Part shown: positions 1-11,963 of the stretch, piece after piece
Layout of the letters: the number at the start of each line of letters is the position of its first letter
How positions within the stretch are numbered: position 1 is the first letter of the stretch
NCBI GenBank assembly: GCA_022497145.1
Contig: MU385930.1
Coordinates: 98,066 to 162,065, forward strand
From: Rostrohypoxylon terebratum
Taxonomy: Eukaryota; Ascomycota; Sordariomycetes; Xylariales; Hypoxylaceae
Direction: 5' to 3'
Length of the DNA: 64,000 nucleotides
The notes under the pieces: model-generated
What the model saw: only the letters and a program-made list of their open reading frames with translations
Told to the model about the DNA's origin: nothing
Databases searched by the model: none
Made by a program: the position numbers and the translations under genes

Positions 1-915
1 AAATGTGGAGATGATTGGGGGAGATTCGGAATTTGCTTTTTTCATCGTGCAACTCATCGCCCTCCCTCGGCTTGATTTGGAACTCGCACCACAGGGTATC
101 GACGTACTCCTGTTGGTAATTCATTCTAGTGAATTTCATCAAGTGATATCTGACGGAAGAATGTGCTCCGTCGGCACCCATCATGAAATCGAACGAGATT
201 TCTATCTCTTCCGGTCGACTCGACGAAGAGTTTGGGTCCCGGACCTCGAACCAAGCTTTTCGCTGTTTGAAATCTGCGCCGGTGAGTTTATAATTGAAGA
301 AGAATTTCACGTTGGGCATTGCTCCGAGAATATCTAATAGTCGGGTATTGAGACCGGCTCTATCGACAGCGAATATGGTCTACGTTGTTTGGTCAACAAG
401 TCATCCGTGAAAAATGAAAACGAGCCGACAAAAGAATGGCACATTACCCTTCCATGGATATCATAGTCTTGAGGCTCTTCATACAACTCTCCAGATGGGC
501 GCTTGCCGTGGATCATCCTCCCTCGCATAGGGATGGTTGCTGAGACTACATGGTCGAGGAGGTCCTGTTGGTCTGCATGGCGCATAGCATTAATGCCTCT
601 TTCGGAAAGGGCAAGATTGATAGACTTGGTGAAATTCAACGGCGTTGTTGAAGGATCCCGTAGATCTACACCTCATCAGTTTCTATCCATACCTACCTAG
701 AATATGATGTTCCATCAACCCATCGACCCGTCGACTCATCGGTCTTAGACATAACGACGTGGAATTTTATGTTTGCCTCGAGGGGTCGTAAGGGGTTATG
801 ACGTACCACCTCGTAGTTCGTATATTTCCACATCGTGACCTCTCTTAGCCGCATACAGAGCAGCCAACGACCCAACAGGGCCTGCGCCGACTACGACATA
901 TTTTTGACCAGGCAT
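1..915 (-). CDS. BNA4: Kynurenine 3-monooxygenase, N-terminal part (runs off the left edge)
   Basis: FAD-dependent hydroxylase converting L-kynurenine to 3-hydroxykynurenine in the tryptophan-to-NAD route; family members sit on the outer mitochondrial membrane. Exons read on the minus strand are 915-807, 665-448 and 379 to beyond base 1. The N-terminus has the FAD-binding fingerprint VVVGAGPVGSLAA at residues 7-19. It is followed by family hallmarks LNFTKSINLALSERG, IPMRGRMIH, FAVDRAGLNTRLLD and FMMGADGAHSS. Donor GTACGT at 806 gives YELRGDLRDPS, the usual family spacing; a donor three bases earlier is possible. The C-terminal half and membrane anchor lie outside the window. The gene is divergent from methionine aminopeptidase, with 721 bases between the two start codons. 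Family assignment is very secure; the first intron boundary is slightly uncertain. Confidence 0.93.
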
Positions 916-1636
916 CTTCCAACACCCACGAGGTGAAATGACGTTTCAGAAAGAAATGTTTAATCTCGATAGATGTCTCTATTCTTGTGTAATGGAGATG
1001 AAGGAAAAAACTAAGTTGAAATTTTGTAAGTCATCATAGTACGTGTTAGTATGGATGTTTTCCGGGTAGAAGCGGAACCTTCTGAGTCTACCCGCTGCCT
1101 ACTAGCGCATAGGTAGCGTGTGTAACAGGTACATAGAACACCAGTAAGGACCGGGCAGATGGGCAAGGTTCAAGTTGAAAGTTGAAAGTCGAGACCCTTT
1201 CAATTGGTCCACTTTAAAGTTCGCAAATCCATTGTGGGTCCATTGTAAGTGGTAAGTGCCCACCCTGCCACCCAGTACTGCCAGTAGTACTTTGTAAACC
1301 CAGTAAAACCCCGTAAATGGTAAGTGGGATGAACAATGTGAAGGGTTTTTGAAGGGTTTGGAAGGGTTTGCGTTGCGCCTTTCTTTTGACCTACAAGGCG
1401 GAGGACTTCCAAAAAACAACATTCGAACTTGACCCAACAAATCTACCGAGATTTAAAGTCGATTCCCCTCTACTTCATTTTTTGGCAGGGTTTATACCAT
1501 TTTTTTTACTATTTTTATTTCCTTCGTAATCGCGCCACGAGCGTCTAAACATTCCTCTCATTGAAAAAAAGTTTAGAAACACCCAGCGAACCCCTCCATC
1601 AACCCATCCGTCTCCCAAGCCTCCCATACCTCCGAC
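916..1636. other. Divergent promoter region between BNA4 and methionine aminopeptidase
   Basis: 721 bases with no supported gene. It must hold both promoters and 5' leaders. Bases 1500-1530 near the aminopeptidase leader are T-rich. The minus-strand open frames here have no family signature. Confidence 0.6.
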
Positions 1637-3136
1637 ATGGCTTCCGAACCGCCAACCAAGAAGAAATGTCTCGGGAAAGACTGTGAGAACGATGCTTCTG
1701 CCCTCCAATGTCCCACATGTCTGAAAATAGGCATCAAGGATAGCAATTTCTGCTCCCAAGATTGTTTCAAGAAGAATTGGGTTCGTATGCTTCAGCCATA
1801 ACCACAAACCTTTTACCACCCGTTACCCGTTATTGCTGTCTAGCCTTGCTAACCCATTGCTTTACTTGCGCCCTAGAATGATCACAAGATATTGCACAAG
1901 GTCGCACAAGGCAAGACCGCCAACGGTATTCTTGACAGTATCCGAACTCCAAAGGTCGTCTCTAAACCTGATCCAGCAACCGGCGTGTTTAACCCTTTCC
2001 CTACCTTCGCATACACCGGCTCCATGCGCCCCGTCTACCCCTTATCCGAAAGGCGCGTAGTTCCGAAGTCGATACCTCACCCTGACTATGCCGAGACCGG
2101 TTACCCCAAGAGCGAACGATTTGTCAACAGGAATAAGATTGACATCCTCGATGCTAAGGGACAGGAGGCTATGCGAAAAGTGTGCAGGTTAGGTCGGGAA
2201 GTCCTAGATATAGTGGCAGCAGAGGTCAGGCCCGGCGTCACCACCGACTACCTTGACGAAATCTGCCATAAGGCCTCTATAGAACGAGAGGTAAATCGAT
2301 CATGACCCTTTCTTGCCCTTCTTGCCCTTCTTTGCACTGCAAATCCGCATGGGAACTAACCGGCATCCATATAGTGTTACCCCTCGCCTCTCAACTACAA
2401 CAACTTCCCCAAGTCTTTCTGTACATCGGTCAACGAGATCATTTGCCACGGTATTCCAGACCAGCGGGTATTGTTAGACGGCGACATCATCAATCTCGAC
2501 GTTTCATTGTATCACGGCGGTTACCACGCAGACCTGAACGAGACGTACTACGTTGGTGACAAGGCTAAGGCGGATCCGGATTCTGTCCGAGTAGTTGAAG
2601 CGGCTAGAGAATGCCTGGACGAGGCGGCCAAGCTCATCAAGCCGGGTACGCTGATACGAGAGTTCGGCAACGTTATCGAGAAACATGCCAAGTCGAAGAA
2701 CTGCAGTGTCATCAGGACATACTGCGGCCACGGAGTCAACAGTTTATTCCACTGCCCGCCCAACGTGCCGCATTACGCAAAAAATAAGGCTGTAGGAGAG
2801 TGTAAGCCCGGTATGACCTTCACCATCGAGCCTATGATCGCGCTGGGGAAATACCGGGATGTTACGTGGCCTGATAACTGGACGAGTGCTACGATTGACG
2901 GTAAACGGACTGCTCAGTTTGGTGAGTTGATCCACAGCTTCTCCTTTTTCTCCTTCTCCCATTTCTCACCTTTCTTGTATAACGCATGCATAAGACGGTG
3001 TGCTAATCGAGCGTCAACAGAACATACTTATCTGGTAACCGAAACCGGAGTGGAGGTATTGACAGCGCGGACGGAGACCTCGCCCGGAGGACCTGTACCG
3101 ATGCCTGTCGTGGAAAATAGGACGAACAGTAGTTGA
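1637..3136 (+). CDS. MAP1: Methionine aminopeptidase 1
   Basis: Cytosolic metalloprotease that removes initiator methionine from nascent chains at the ribosome. Exons are 1637-1780, 1877-2290, 2375-2921 and 3021-3136, giving 406 residues. The N-terminal 55 residues form the Cys/His zinc finger typical of eukaryotic type 1 enzymes (CLGKDC, CPTC, CSQDC, then HKILH). The pita-bread catalytic domain follows. Metal ligands are visible as the two Asp of NLDVSLYHGGYHADLNETY, His of CGHGVNSLFH, Glu of TFTIEPM and Glu near the C-terminus in TETGVEVLT. CYPSPLNY and KTTNE-like substrate-pocket segments match the type 1 class, not type 2. The start ATG is in a GACATGG context and the zinc finger begins eleven residues later. 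Each exon junction restores frame. No anomaly seen. Confidence 0.95.
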
Positions 3137-3391
3137 GAGGGCGGCCAACCTAGATAGTCTTCTTCGAGGCTGTTGATTCTGCACGCAAGCGATGCATATT
3201 GCCGAGTGAGGCTCAAGCGCGATACATATACAATAAAAGGAGGGAGAGGGGGGGGATAAAACTAGGAAATAACATACACGCGTGGGAGCGGGAGCGTGCT
3301 ATGGACTACGCTGTTTATTTGTTCATTTGAACGTACATAATAATCGGTGAACATAGTATGTATGGTGTACAGCATAGTGGACTTCTTTGTC

Positions 3392-3393
<2 letters not shown>

Positions 3394-3425
<32 letters not shown>

Positions 3426-3448
3426 CGGGCGGGGGGGGGGGGGGGGGT

Positions 3449-3482
<34 letters not shown>
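3394..3482. repeat. Poly-G tract at contig end
   Basis: Almost pure G run of 89 bases with isolated C and T interruptions, ending just before the N gap. A second homopolymer, poly-C (3603-3629) followed by poly-T (3630-3640), lies after the gap. This looks like failed base calling, not biological sequence. Confidence 0.85.
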
Positions 3483-3483
<1 letters not shown>

Positions 3484-3490
3484 AGGCGCG

Positions 3491-3500
3491 NNNNNNNNNN
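3491..3500. other. Assembly gap (10 N)
   Basis: Ten consecutive N. The flanks 3301-3394 and 3509-3602 align to each other base for base without indels, so the gap joins two versions of one locus (see findings). Confidence 0.95.
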
Positions 3501-5004
3501 TGGGGGGCATTGCCAAAGCCTTTTTATTGTTCAATTTTAAGTACAAAAAAATCGGGGAACATTTTTTTTTTGGTTTTCAGCATTTTTGTCATATTTGTCT
3601 TGCCCCCCCCCCCCCCCCCCCCCCCCCCCTTTTTTTTTTTACTTTTTACAGCAGAAATTACCTAATAGCCCAACCACTCCCGACTCCCGAGTCCCTGGCG
3701 AGTTCCTGGAGAGTACCTGGGTATAGGTACAATACCTAGACGGAGTCAACCTTAAAGTGCTTAGCTTCAGGGCTCTCTTTGGTTTACCGCATTACTACTA
3801 GGGAAATTAGGAAAATAAACTGTTTCCTGCGGGTCCTATTCCTCCAAGGCTACCTGCCCCTCTATTTTCCAGCCTGTTAGCTTCCAGGGCTCTAAGGCTG
3901 TGATCCAGGGATGTGGGGGACGGTTCAATAGAAAAAAAACCTTAAAGAATGTATTATCCTGCATTTGAGAAAGTACATACTTCGTACCTCTAAATGTATT
4001 GTAATTGTTACAGTAGAAAGTCAGGTTGGTACTTATCGTACACGTATAATACATTAGGTACCTGGTAGTACTTGGCAGTGGTAGTGCAGGACCTTTAGCC
4101 GAAAGCTTCAACAGCTGGGGCAAGCTTTTTTTTTTTTTTGCTTCGAGGCTCTCGACTTCCTGGGCTTCCTGCGCAAAAAAAGGCAAGCAAGCTTTTTTCC
4201 TCCTTCACGCGAACCGCTTTCATCATTCACCCACACAAAATCACCACCCCCAAAATTTCTTTTCCATTACCCGTTTTCCAAAAACAACCGATAAACCGTC
4301 AAATAGGTCTTCACCACTTCCCCAAAGTTTTTTAATTTATCGCGGGGGTTCTCAATATCCGATTTATCTACTTGTCTACTTGTCTTGTCTATAGTAGGTG
4401 TTCGACTACCTGTCTCTATAATCTCGACGACACGTATCTCATCGCTTGGATCCCTGTGCGTTGTGCGTCTGGCGTTGTGCGCTAAGTTGGAACCTTGCGT
4501 CTTGCGTCTTTTGTTACTACATACCTAGGTCCTAGGTAGTAGGTAATATTGTATGTACAATACATATTCTGTAATTTACATACCTAGAGGCTAGTAGTAG
4601 TGACTTAGTACTACTAGGTAGTAAGTACAGCGCAAAGCGTCGGCTTCCAGCACTTTTTGTATTGTGTTGTATTGTACCACCGAAGGGTGCTACCTACCAC
4701 GGTACTACCTAGGCAGGCACTAAGCACCTAGACAATTCTGCAGCCTTATCTCCGCATCTTCACATCTTCACACCTTCGCATCTTCGCATTCTTCTAATTT
4801 CGACCATCCCGTTCCGTCCTTTCGACCAAACCTCCTCTACCCGCGCTCGACGTCGACGACGATCACAACCAGTCAAGTACTGCTAGAAAGTTTGTGTGCA
4901 GCTAGTACCCGATCATCTCGACACCCTAACCGATTGCCTCACGTAAACACATATCCTCACTAGTCCTTCCGACAACACGACAACACAACCACACAACCAC
5001 CAAA

Positions 5005-5780
5005 ATGTCGGGCGAGGCGTGGTTATACCTCTTCGCTGTCCTAATAAATGCCGTCAACCTCTTCCTCCAGGTATTCTTTACCATCATGTATAGCGATTTA
5101 GAATGGTACGTGCGACATACTCGAGGCAATCGAGGCATTCGAGGCACAAAGGTGCCATGGTTGCGTCTTGTCGAAGCTATGCTCCGGAGAAGGCACCTAT
5201 GACTAGCCTAATTTACGTCATTGTTTCTGCAACCTGCTACCTGCTACCTCCCTCAGACAATCTCCAGAGAAACCTTGCAACTGACAGATCTCTATTTCAG
5301 TGACTACATCAATCCCATCGACCTATGCAACCGTCTGAATACCTACATCATTCCCGAAGCTGCCGTACAAGGATTTTTGACCTTCTTGTTCCTCATCAAC
5401 GGATATTGGATGGCCCTGATTCTCAACCTGCCACTCCTCTCTTGGAATATCAAGAAGTACGTTGCGCCAAAGCCATCTCTAGTACACATCGTACAAATTG
5501 TACAAATTGTACACATTCCGTTGCTTTGGTCATTAACATGGGATGTAGGATCGTCGACAACACGCACTTACTGGACGCCACCGAGATCTTCAGAAAATTA
5601 AACGTTCATAAGAAGGTACGAGCATTCAATACACACCTAGTACACGTACTTTTATATCCAAGCGGTATCATCTAACCCGTTATATAGGAATCATTCATCA
5701 AGCTAGGTTTTCATCTAGTCATGTTCTTTTTCTATCTGTACAGTATGATCGTCGCCTTAATCAAGGACGAGACGAAGTAA
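5005..5780 (+). CDS. ERV14: Cornichon-family ER cargo receptor Erv14
   Basis: Small membrane protein that selects transmembrane cargo into COPII vesicles leaving the ER. Exons are 5005-5105, 5301-5456, 5549-5615 and 5688-5780, giving 138 residues, exactly the length of yeast Erv14. The N-terminus WLYLFAVLINAVNLFLQVFF is the first membrane segment. The following ECDYINPIDLCNRLN is the cornichon signature, and two further hydrophobic segments follow (GFLTFLFLINGYWMALILNL and LGFHLVMFFFYLYSMIVAL). The chain ends KDETK. Introns are 195, 92 and 72 bases, and the second contains a small TACAAATTG repeat. The stop codon TAA lies inside GTAAGC, a perfect donor sequence, leaving room for an alternative C-terminus. 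Confidence 0.95.
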
Positions 5781-7190
5781 GCTGTTGCATATTGGGATAA
5801 GCACGACCAAGTGCAAAAGACCAATATGGAACTGCTCTGACGGAATGTACCTCATGAGCTATGACCACTCGGATTCCCCTGTGTCTAAAAGGAGTGGTGT
5901 TCAATTTAGGCAACCTTTGGGGAGTCTTCATATTTGCGTTGCGGATTGGTTTGGACAAGTTGACGACCGAGCTGACGAATTTGGAGGGGACGGGTCCGGA
6001 TGAGGGACGAGATATTCCCTAGGTCCCCATTGAAGTTGAGTGGATGTGACGTGTCGAGATGGGAGATGAGAAAGACGAAAGTGAGGGCTAAGTAGCAGCT
6101 CAGGCACAAGGAATTTATGGCATTGTGCGCCTTCGTACAACTGACAGTTTCCATAGATAATGAAATCATAAATAATACCCCCGTTATTCAAACAGAGAAA
6201 CAAACAAACCGACCGGATTATTTCCTACGCGGTGATCGTTTCGAAATTCGAACAAATCAGAATATCAGAATAGTGAACCGAGTACATGAGCTCATGTTTG
6301 ATAGCTGAATGTTACTACATTCGGTTGTGGGAGCGTATGGATTTCAATCTAATTATTTACACCATGAGATGAGACCACAAGCCATCCATCGGTACGGACA
6401 TACCTACTGGTAGGTATATAGTTACTAGTATTCAAAAACTCAGTTTCGTCGGCTTCACAGGTATATCCATAAGGCTATTCAGACTGATTAGTTCGGCATG
6501 TACAGCAAAGAAGTAGTAGACAGCATTCACGGGAATTTTCTATAAGAATGACGTAGTTAAACCTCCTTTGAACACGGTAATACGTTTATCAACCTCACCC
6601 CTTACCCCTTAATCCTTATTCTATAAGCTTCATGTTGCTAACAAGCTAAAAGCCTTCCAAGATTGTTACATCGACTCGGATTTGGCTGTAATGAGGCTCA
6701 CCGAGCTATGCTCTTGTTGGACAGAAAGAAATAACTAGGCTGGAATTTTATCTACATCATCGACTTTTCTTTTTTCCCGCGAGAGACCAATCAGCGAAAA
6801 CCTATATGATTTTCGTCCGCATCCACGGGCACGGGACTCGAATTACCTTTTCACCTAAAGTCCGACGGGTAGTGTCCTTGTCACCATATCGTCATCGAAC
6901 CACTACATCGTCCCAACATCTTTTAGTATGATGAGTAGAGTTCAATTTTTGGTGGGTTCTATATCCAGGTATGATCGATCATACAAAGGCTCTTAGCTCC
7001 AGGAGGTCCTACATTTGCCCCGGAACCACCAGGGTACCTAGCCCGCCTCCCCTATGTAGTTATTATATGTGTCTACAGCTACCACTCTACCTTAGACTCT
7101 TGTAAATGAATTATCTTTGGAATACCTTACCAAGGAACATAGCCATCACTCCAATTAGGTCACTATTGGAAAGAGAAAATCACATCGAAT
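5781..7190. other. ERV14 3' region and catalase promoter; no secure gene
   Basis: 1.4 kb. It includes a 53-codon open frame at 5861-6022 with a hydrophobic core (see findings). The right part is AT-rich and carries a CCAAT box at 6787-6792, about 400 bases before the catalase start. Confidence 0.5.
6787..6792 (+). promoter_or_regulatory. CCAAT box upstream of catalase
   Basis: CCAATC in the context GACCAATCAGCG, about 400 bases upstream of the catalase ATG. The CCAAT-binding complex controls many fungal heme and redox genes, so a role here is plausible. It is inferred from sequence only. Confidence 0.35.
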
Positions 7191-9066
7191 ATGGCACCCT
7201 CTGCAGATACCTCGTTCGCTGGTCACGTTGCTAGCCAGTTCACATCTTACGAACATGACCGCAAGACCGCGTCGAAAGATACACTATACGCCACCAGGTA
7301 TGTTGGCATGACTCTCAACTACGATATTCAGCAACTAACGAGCGTAGTAATGGCGTTCCCATGCCTCACCCGTACGAGACTCAGAGGGTAGGGGAAAACG
7401 GGCCTCTCCTTCTCCAGGACTTCCATCTAATCGATCTACTCTCCCATTTCGATCGAGAACGCATACCCGAACGGGTGGTACACGCCAAGGGGAGCGGCGC
7501 TCAGTAAGCTCCTCTTATGTCACATCAGGTCGACAGAAAAAGGTGTAGCTAACATTTCGTGCTCGCAGCGGTTTCTTCGAATGTACGAATCCTATTCCGG
7601 AGTTGTGTTCTGCCGATATCTTCTCGACGAAGGGAAAGAAATGTCCCATCACTGCCCGGTTCTCGACCGTCGGAGGCGAGTCTGGCTCCCACGACTGCGC
7701 CCGTGACCCTCGAGGGTTCGCCGTCAAGTTCCGGACCGAAGACGGCAATTGGGACCTTGTCGCCAACAATACGCCGGTCTTCTTCTTACGAGACCCAGCC
7801 AAGTTTCCTTACTTCATCCATACGCAGAAACGAGATCCGTCAACTCACCTAACGCATGCCGACGACTCCACCATGTTTTGGGACTATCTCTGTAACAACC
7901 CCGAGAGCATCCATCAAGTGATGATTCTCATGGGTGACCGAGGTATCCCGGATGGCTACCGCTTCATGCATGGTTATGCGGGTCACACACTCAAGTTCGT
8001 CAACAAGCAGGGGGATTGGATCTATACCCAGATCCATTTCAAGTCTCAACAGGGTACCAAGTTCATCACTCAGGAAGATTCTGCCAATAAGTCCCCCGAC
8101 CACTCCCAGAAAGATCTCTACGAAGCCATCGAGCGTGGGGATTATCCGAAGTGGACTGTCGAAATCCAGACTATGACGCCGAAGCAGGCCGAAGAGGTGT
8201 GGGAGAAGCAGAGGATCAACATCTTCGACCTGACCCATGTCTGGCCTCAGGGTCAGTTTCCGCGAAAGAAGATCGGCGAATTTACCCTCAACGAGAACGC
8301 CGTCAATTATTTCGCAGAGATCGAGCAGGTTGCTTTCAATCCGGCACACATGCCACCCGGAATCGAGCCATCTGCTGACCCGGTTCTGCAATCTCGCCTC
8401 TTCTCTTACCCGGACACCCACCGCCATCGCGTCGGCGTCAACTATCAACAGCTGCCCGTCAATGCGCCACGCACGGGTTTCATGTTTGGTAATTTCCAGA
8501 GGGACGGTTCGATGGCTTTCTACAACCAGGGGGCACGGCCCAACTACCTAAGTTCCATAGATCCGATCCAGTTTCGCGACCGCTCCGTCGATCTCGACAA
8601 AACCCACGGACATTTCACCGGAGAAGCTATCACGTTCCTGTCGGAGATTCGGCCGGAAGATTTCAATGCCCCCAGAGCCCTGTACCGGAAGGTGTGGGAC
8701 GAGCCTGCGCGCGCCAGGTTCATTAACAACGTTGCTGGAAAGATGGCGCTCTGCAAGGAGCCGGAGATCATCAAGCGCCAGATCGCCATCTTCCGAGAGG
8801 TTGACGAGGAGATCGCTACACGCCTCGAGAAGGCGACGGGGATCAAGGGTTATGATGGCATCGCGAACATGAGATTTAACGGAACGCATAACGGAATGAC
8901 AAAGAATGCTAAATTGAGGTATGCTAATGGGGTCAACGTGACAAAGGGAAAGAGTGTCACGAAGAACAATGGTGCGCCACAGGCTGGAGCACACAGGGCT
9001 GTATACCATGTTGGTGATGCCAAAGGTGCGAATGGCGCGAATAGTGCGAACGGATTCCACCAGTGA
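7191..9066 (+). CDS. Small-subunit heme catalase
   Basis: Monofunctional catalase degrading hydrogen peroxide. Exons are 7191-7297, 7348-7503 and 7569-9066, giving 586 residues. The catalytic His is H81 in VVHAKGSGAHG and the catalytic Asn is N154 in DLVANNTPVF. The proximal heme Tyr is Y368 in SRLFSYPDTHRHRVG. Residues 1-500 cover the catalase core. The last 80 or so residues are a family-typical tail ending in a low-complexity KGANGANSANG stretch. There is no signal peptide and no SKL-type peroxisomal tail, so a cytosolic enzyme is likely. The first intron is only 50 bases and contains CTAAC. It converges on the MFS transporter gene, leaving 260 bases between stop codons. Confidence 0.94.
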
Positions 9067-9326
9067 TGGCGAAGATGGATCTGGAGTCTCCATACATTAA
9101 TTCCCAATGAGGATCTAGGCACTCAGAGTTACGACAATCGTTTAGGTATATAGTCCTCGAAATAGGTACTATCGAGGCAATCTTATAGGGAAGGATTGTA
9201 TTGTTTCCACTGTTCTATATCTATCTACTCTAGTACCTACTAGGTACTCATCTACTTGAATAATTTGCTCTGTAAACGACATGCTCTTCGGTAATATCAG
9301 TGGCCTCCATAATTGGCCCTGATTTT

Positions 9327-11226
9327 TTATTGTCTCGAGCTCCGTGGAGTTTTCTCGTAGCGACTCTCGCGTGGCATTTCACTTTGTATGCCACCGACGT
9401 CATCACCTGTCATTATACTAGTATTGGTGTCTGAAAGCATTGGTGGAAGATCATTGTGGCGTGTCGTAAACTTTTCCCCCTCCGTCCGTCGCCGACCCTC
9501 TTCTTCGTCAGCTTTCCTCGGCCCCGTAGGAGCGAACCTTGACCGTCGACGGATTCCTTCGCCGTACTTGTAGAAAGCGAACGGAATAACGACAAGCACT
9601 AACGCAATACCCCCTATCAGTGAACCACCACCGCCAATTCCGAGAGCGTCGAACATGTAATTGGTAAACAATGGTGCCGCCGCCCCGCAGGCCGAACGGC
9701 AGACGGTATTCACTGCGATCGCAGACGCGGCATACATCAGGTATGAATCGACTAGATATGTAAGATATCCCACGAAGATGAGCATCAGAGACGCGGCTAG
9801 GAATACACCGGCAATCGTCGGGACCATCCAGTGTATCCAACTATCCCATGTGAGCTGCACCTCCATGCCAAAATTCGTGGTGTCTTACCTGTACTCGGCC
9901 GTCCAAGCGAACCAGAACATGGTGACAGGAAAACCAATCCCGCCCATCATAGCAAGGGTAAGGCGATCCTCGGGCTTCAACGGGATTCCCCTTTCCAATT
10001 TATTCTGCTTCTGCTTGGAATCGAACAAAACAATTATGCTGCCGATGAAAGAACCAATGACGGTCCCAACCAGGGGAAGCTCGCCGGCCCCAGCATTCCA
10101 CCCGCGTCTCTCTTGAAATACGATTGGATAGATAGAAAATAGCATATATAGCAATGTGTAGACGACAGACATATAGACCGCGCACAGGAATGAGATGGTG
10201 TCGAACAGAATAATCCACGGTCTGGTGAGAGCTACTTTGTAGATCCCTACCAGTGTGCGGTCACTATCCTCTACGGGGGCCTTAACGTCTTCATAACCAG
10301 GTATCCTAGCCTTCCTTATACGACGAGCACGGTGTATCAGTATAACGGGGCCAAAGGTTTCTGGGATGGTGAACATGGGAATGGCCGTGATACCCCCTAG
10401 CCAGAGCAAGACGAAGAAACTCCATCTCCAGTCCTTCTCGAGTTGAAGAAAGCCTCCAACAACGGGGCCTAGAGCTGGACCAACCCAAACCATGCACGAG
10501 AATACAGCCATGGCATTACCACGTTCAACGGGACCCCATAGGTCCGCGAGTACGCCGGGGCTATTGCTCAGCGGAGCGCTCACGAACGTGCCTGTGAGGA
10601 ACCTACCTACCAGGAGGCTCCCAAAGTTGGGTGCGAAAGCGCAGAGGAAATTGAAGACGATATATAGTAGGAATGTTCCGTAGAAGATCCATCTTCGTCC
10701 ATAAAACTGTAGTCCGTTTGTTCAGTAGCCGGTCGCGTTAAGCTGTTGAAGGGGAGGGGAAATGGGGGGGTTGATATTTGTAATCTCGTACCTCAGATAG
10801 GGGAGCAAAAATTAGGGGTCCAGCGCAATAGCCAAGAAGGAAAAGAGTTATGGTGAGACCTGCTGCTTCTTCAGAAATGTCAAACCATTTAGCGATGCTC
10901 TGTACCTGAATTAGCGGATACATCGAACGACGCAAGGGGGCCTTAGAAGTTATAGCGTAACAAAGTAGGGAAAAGTAGGAAAAACGTACACCAAAACATC
11001 CGGACGGTGCCGACGAGGCGAAGGTCGCGTTCACAACAAGTAAAACGGCGCATACAGTCACATACCAACGCCTCGTATTTGACCAGCAGTGTGGATTCTC
11101 GGCATCGTCAGGTTCAAAACCGACATGTCCATTTTCGTCAAGATACGGCCGCTCTCCATATTCTATACCAGCCGTCCTGAGTGGCTTTGCCGTAGCTCGA
11201 GACAATATTCGTATAAGCTCAACCAT
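9327..11226 (-). CDS. MFS transporter, DHA1 drug/polyamine exporter type
   Basis: Plasma-membrane proton antiporter of the major facilitator superfamily. Exons on the minus strand are 11226-10990, 10905-10792, 10706-9889 and 9840-9327, giving 560 residues. A hydrophilic N-terminus ends in NPHCWSNTRRW, typical of fungal TPO/FLU-like exporters. Motif A is visible as APLSEFYGRR and antiporter motif C as WVGPALGPVVGGF. The WSIHW-type loop around SWIHWMVPTIAG and about twelve hydrophobic segments support the DHA1 class. The C-terminus is a charged cytosolic tail rich in Arg, Glu and Ser. Substrate cannot be told from sequence. No biosynthetic genes sit beside it, so a general detoxification role is more likely than metabolite export. 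Confidence 0.88.
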
Positions 11227-11963
11227 GCTCGCTTTCTCTAAATACTATAAATAATTGGAGGCTGGAATCACTCAGAGAAGGCATATTGAGTGGTAAAATT
11301 GAAAGGGGTCAAAGAGTACAATAAAGACAACCGGAAATTCTCGAGAAAATTCGAACCCCTATGCTCGCGCCGAAGGGTAAACGCGATGCTTAGCACGTAG
11401 ACAAGCTTAGGTAGGGGATAGGAGGTATCATGTAGCGTTGGGACAAAGACGGCGGCGTTACGTCCCTTGATAATCCATACTTACTTATCCATACTTATTT
11501 CCGATGTATAGTCCTGCAAGAAATTGCGATCTCGTCATTATGCATTCCCACCATAACCACGGGAATATCTGGCACCAGAACCTGCGATCGGCAGAAAGGA
11601 CCCTGTGGGATTGCATGATATGAGGCTCCATGACGTACACGCACACCTTGCATACTACCCACGCTTCTTAATACGATTCATACTAGAAGTCTGTTAACAC
11701 CATCGCGGAGATAACAAGTCATGAGGTTGCCCCTCATTAGTGTCTACACTGTAGTATCCATATGCATGACTCAAGGTCAAGGTCAGATATTCGAACAATG
11801 CTCCTTAATATTGCAGGGCGGCATACGCTGTATTATTGAATCCCCGTCTATGCGACTGTTATTATCTACTTGCATCAAAGTCTAATCCGAAAGGATGGGA
11901 AAGTTCACATGAATGATATGAGTTTTTTTTTTCCCTCTCTACACCGCTTTATTGATCTCGTTA
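11227..11963. other. Spacer between two minus-strand transporter genes
   Basis: 737 bases forming the promoter of the MFS exporter and the 3' region of the NCS1 permease. No gene or RNA signature seen. Confidence 0.6.

Larger units (their letters stand above)
3137..5004. other. Spacer with assembly gap; no gene seen
   Basis: About 1.9 kb between MAP1 and ERV14. It contains a poly-G tract, ten Ns, a poly-C/poly-T tract and, from about 4330, the pyrimidine-rich ERV14 leader with many CCTAGGTA-type motifs. The poly-Gly and poly-Pro open frames here are homopolymer artefacts. Confidence 0.7.

Noticed and set aside
3262..3739. Open frames encoding poly-Gly, poly-Pro and similar runs
   Set aside because: They are produced by G and C homopolymers beside the N gap, which look like sequencing failure.
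7849..9122. Long minus-strand frames of up to 199 residues
   Set aside because: Shadows of the catalase exon, which has strong codon bias and complete catalytic motifs.
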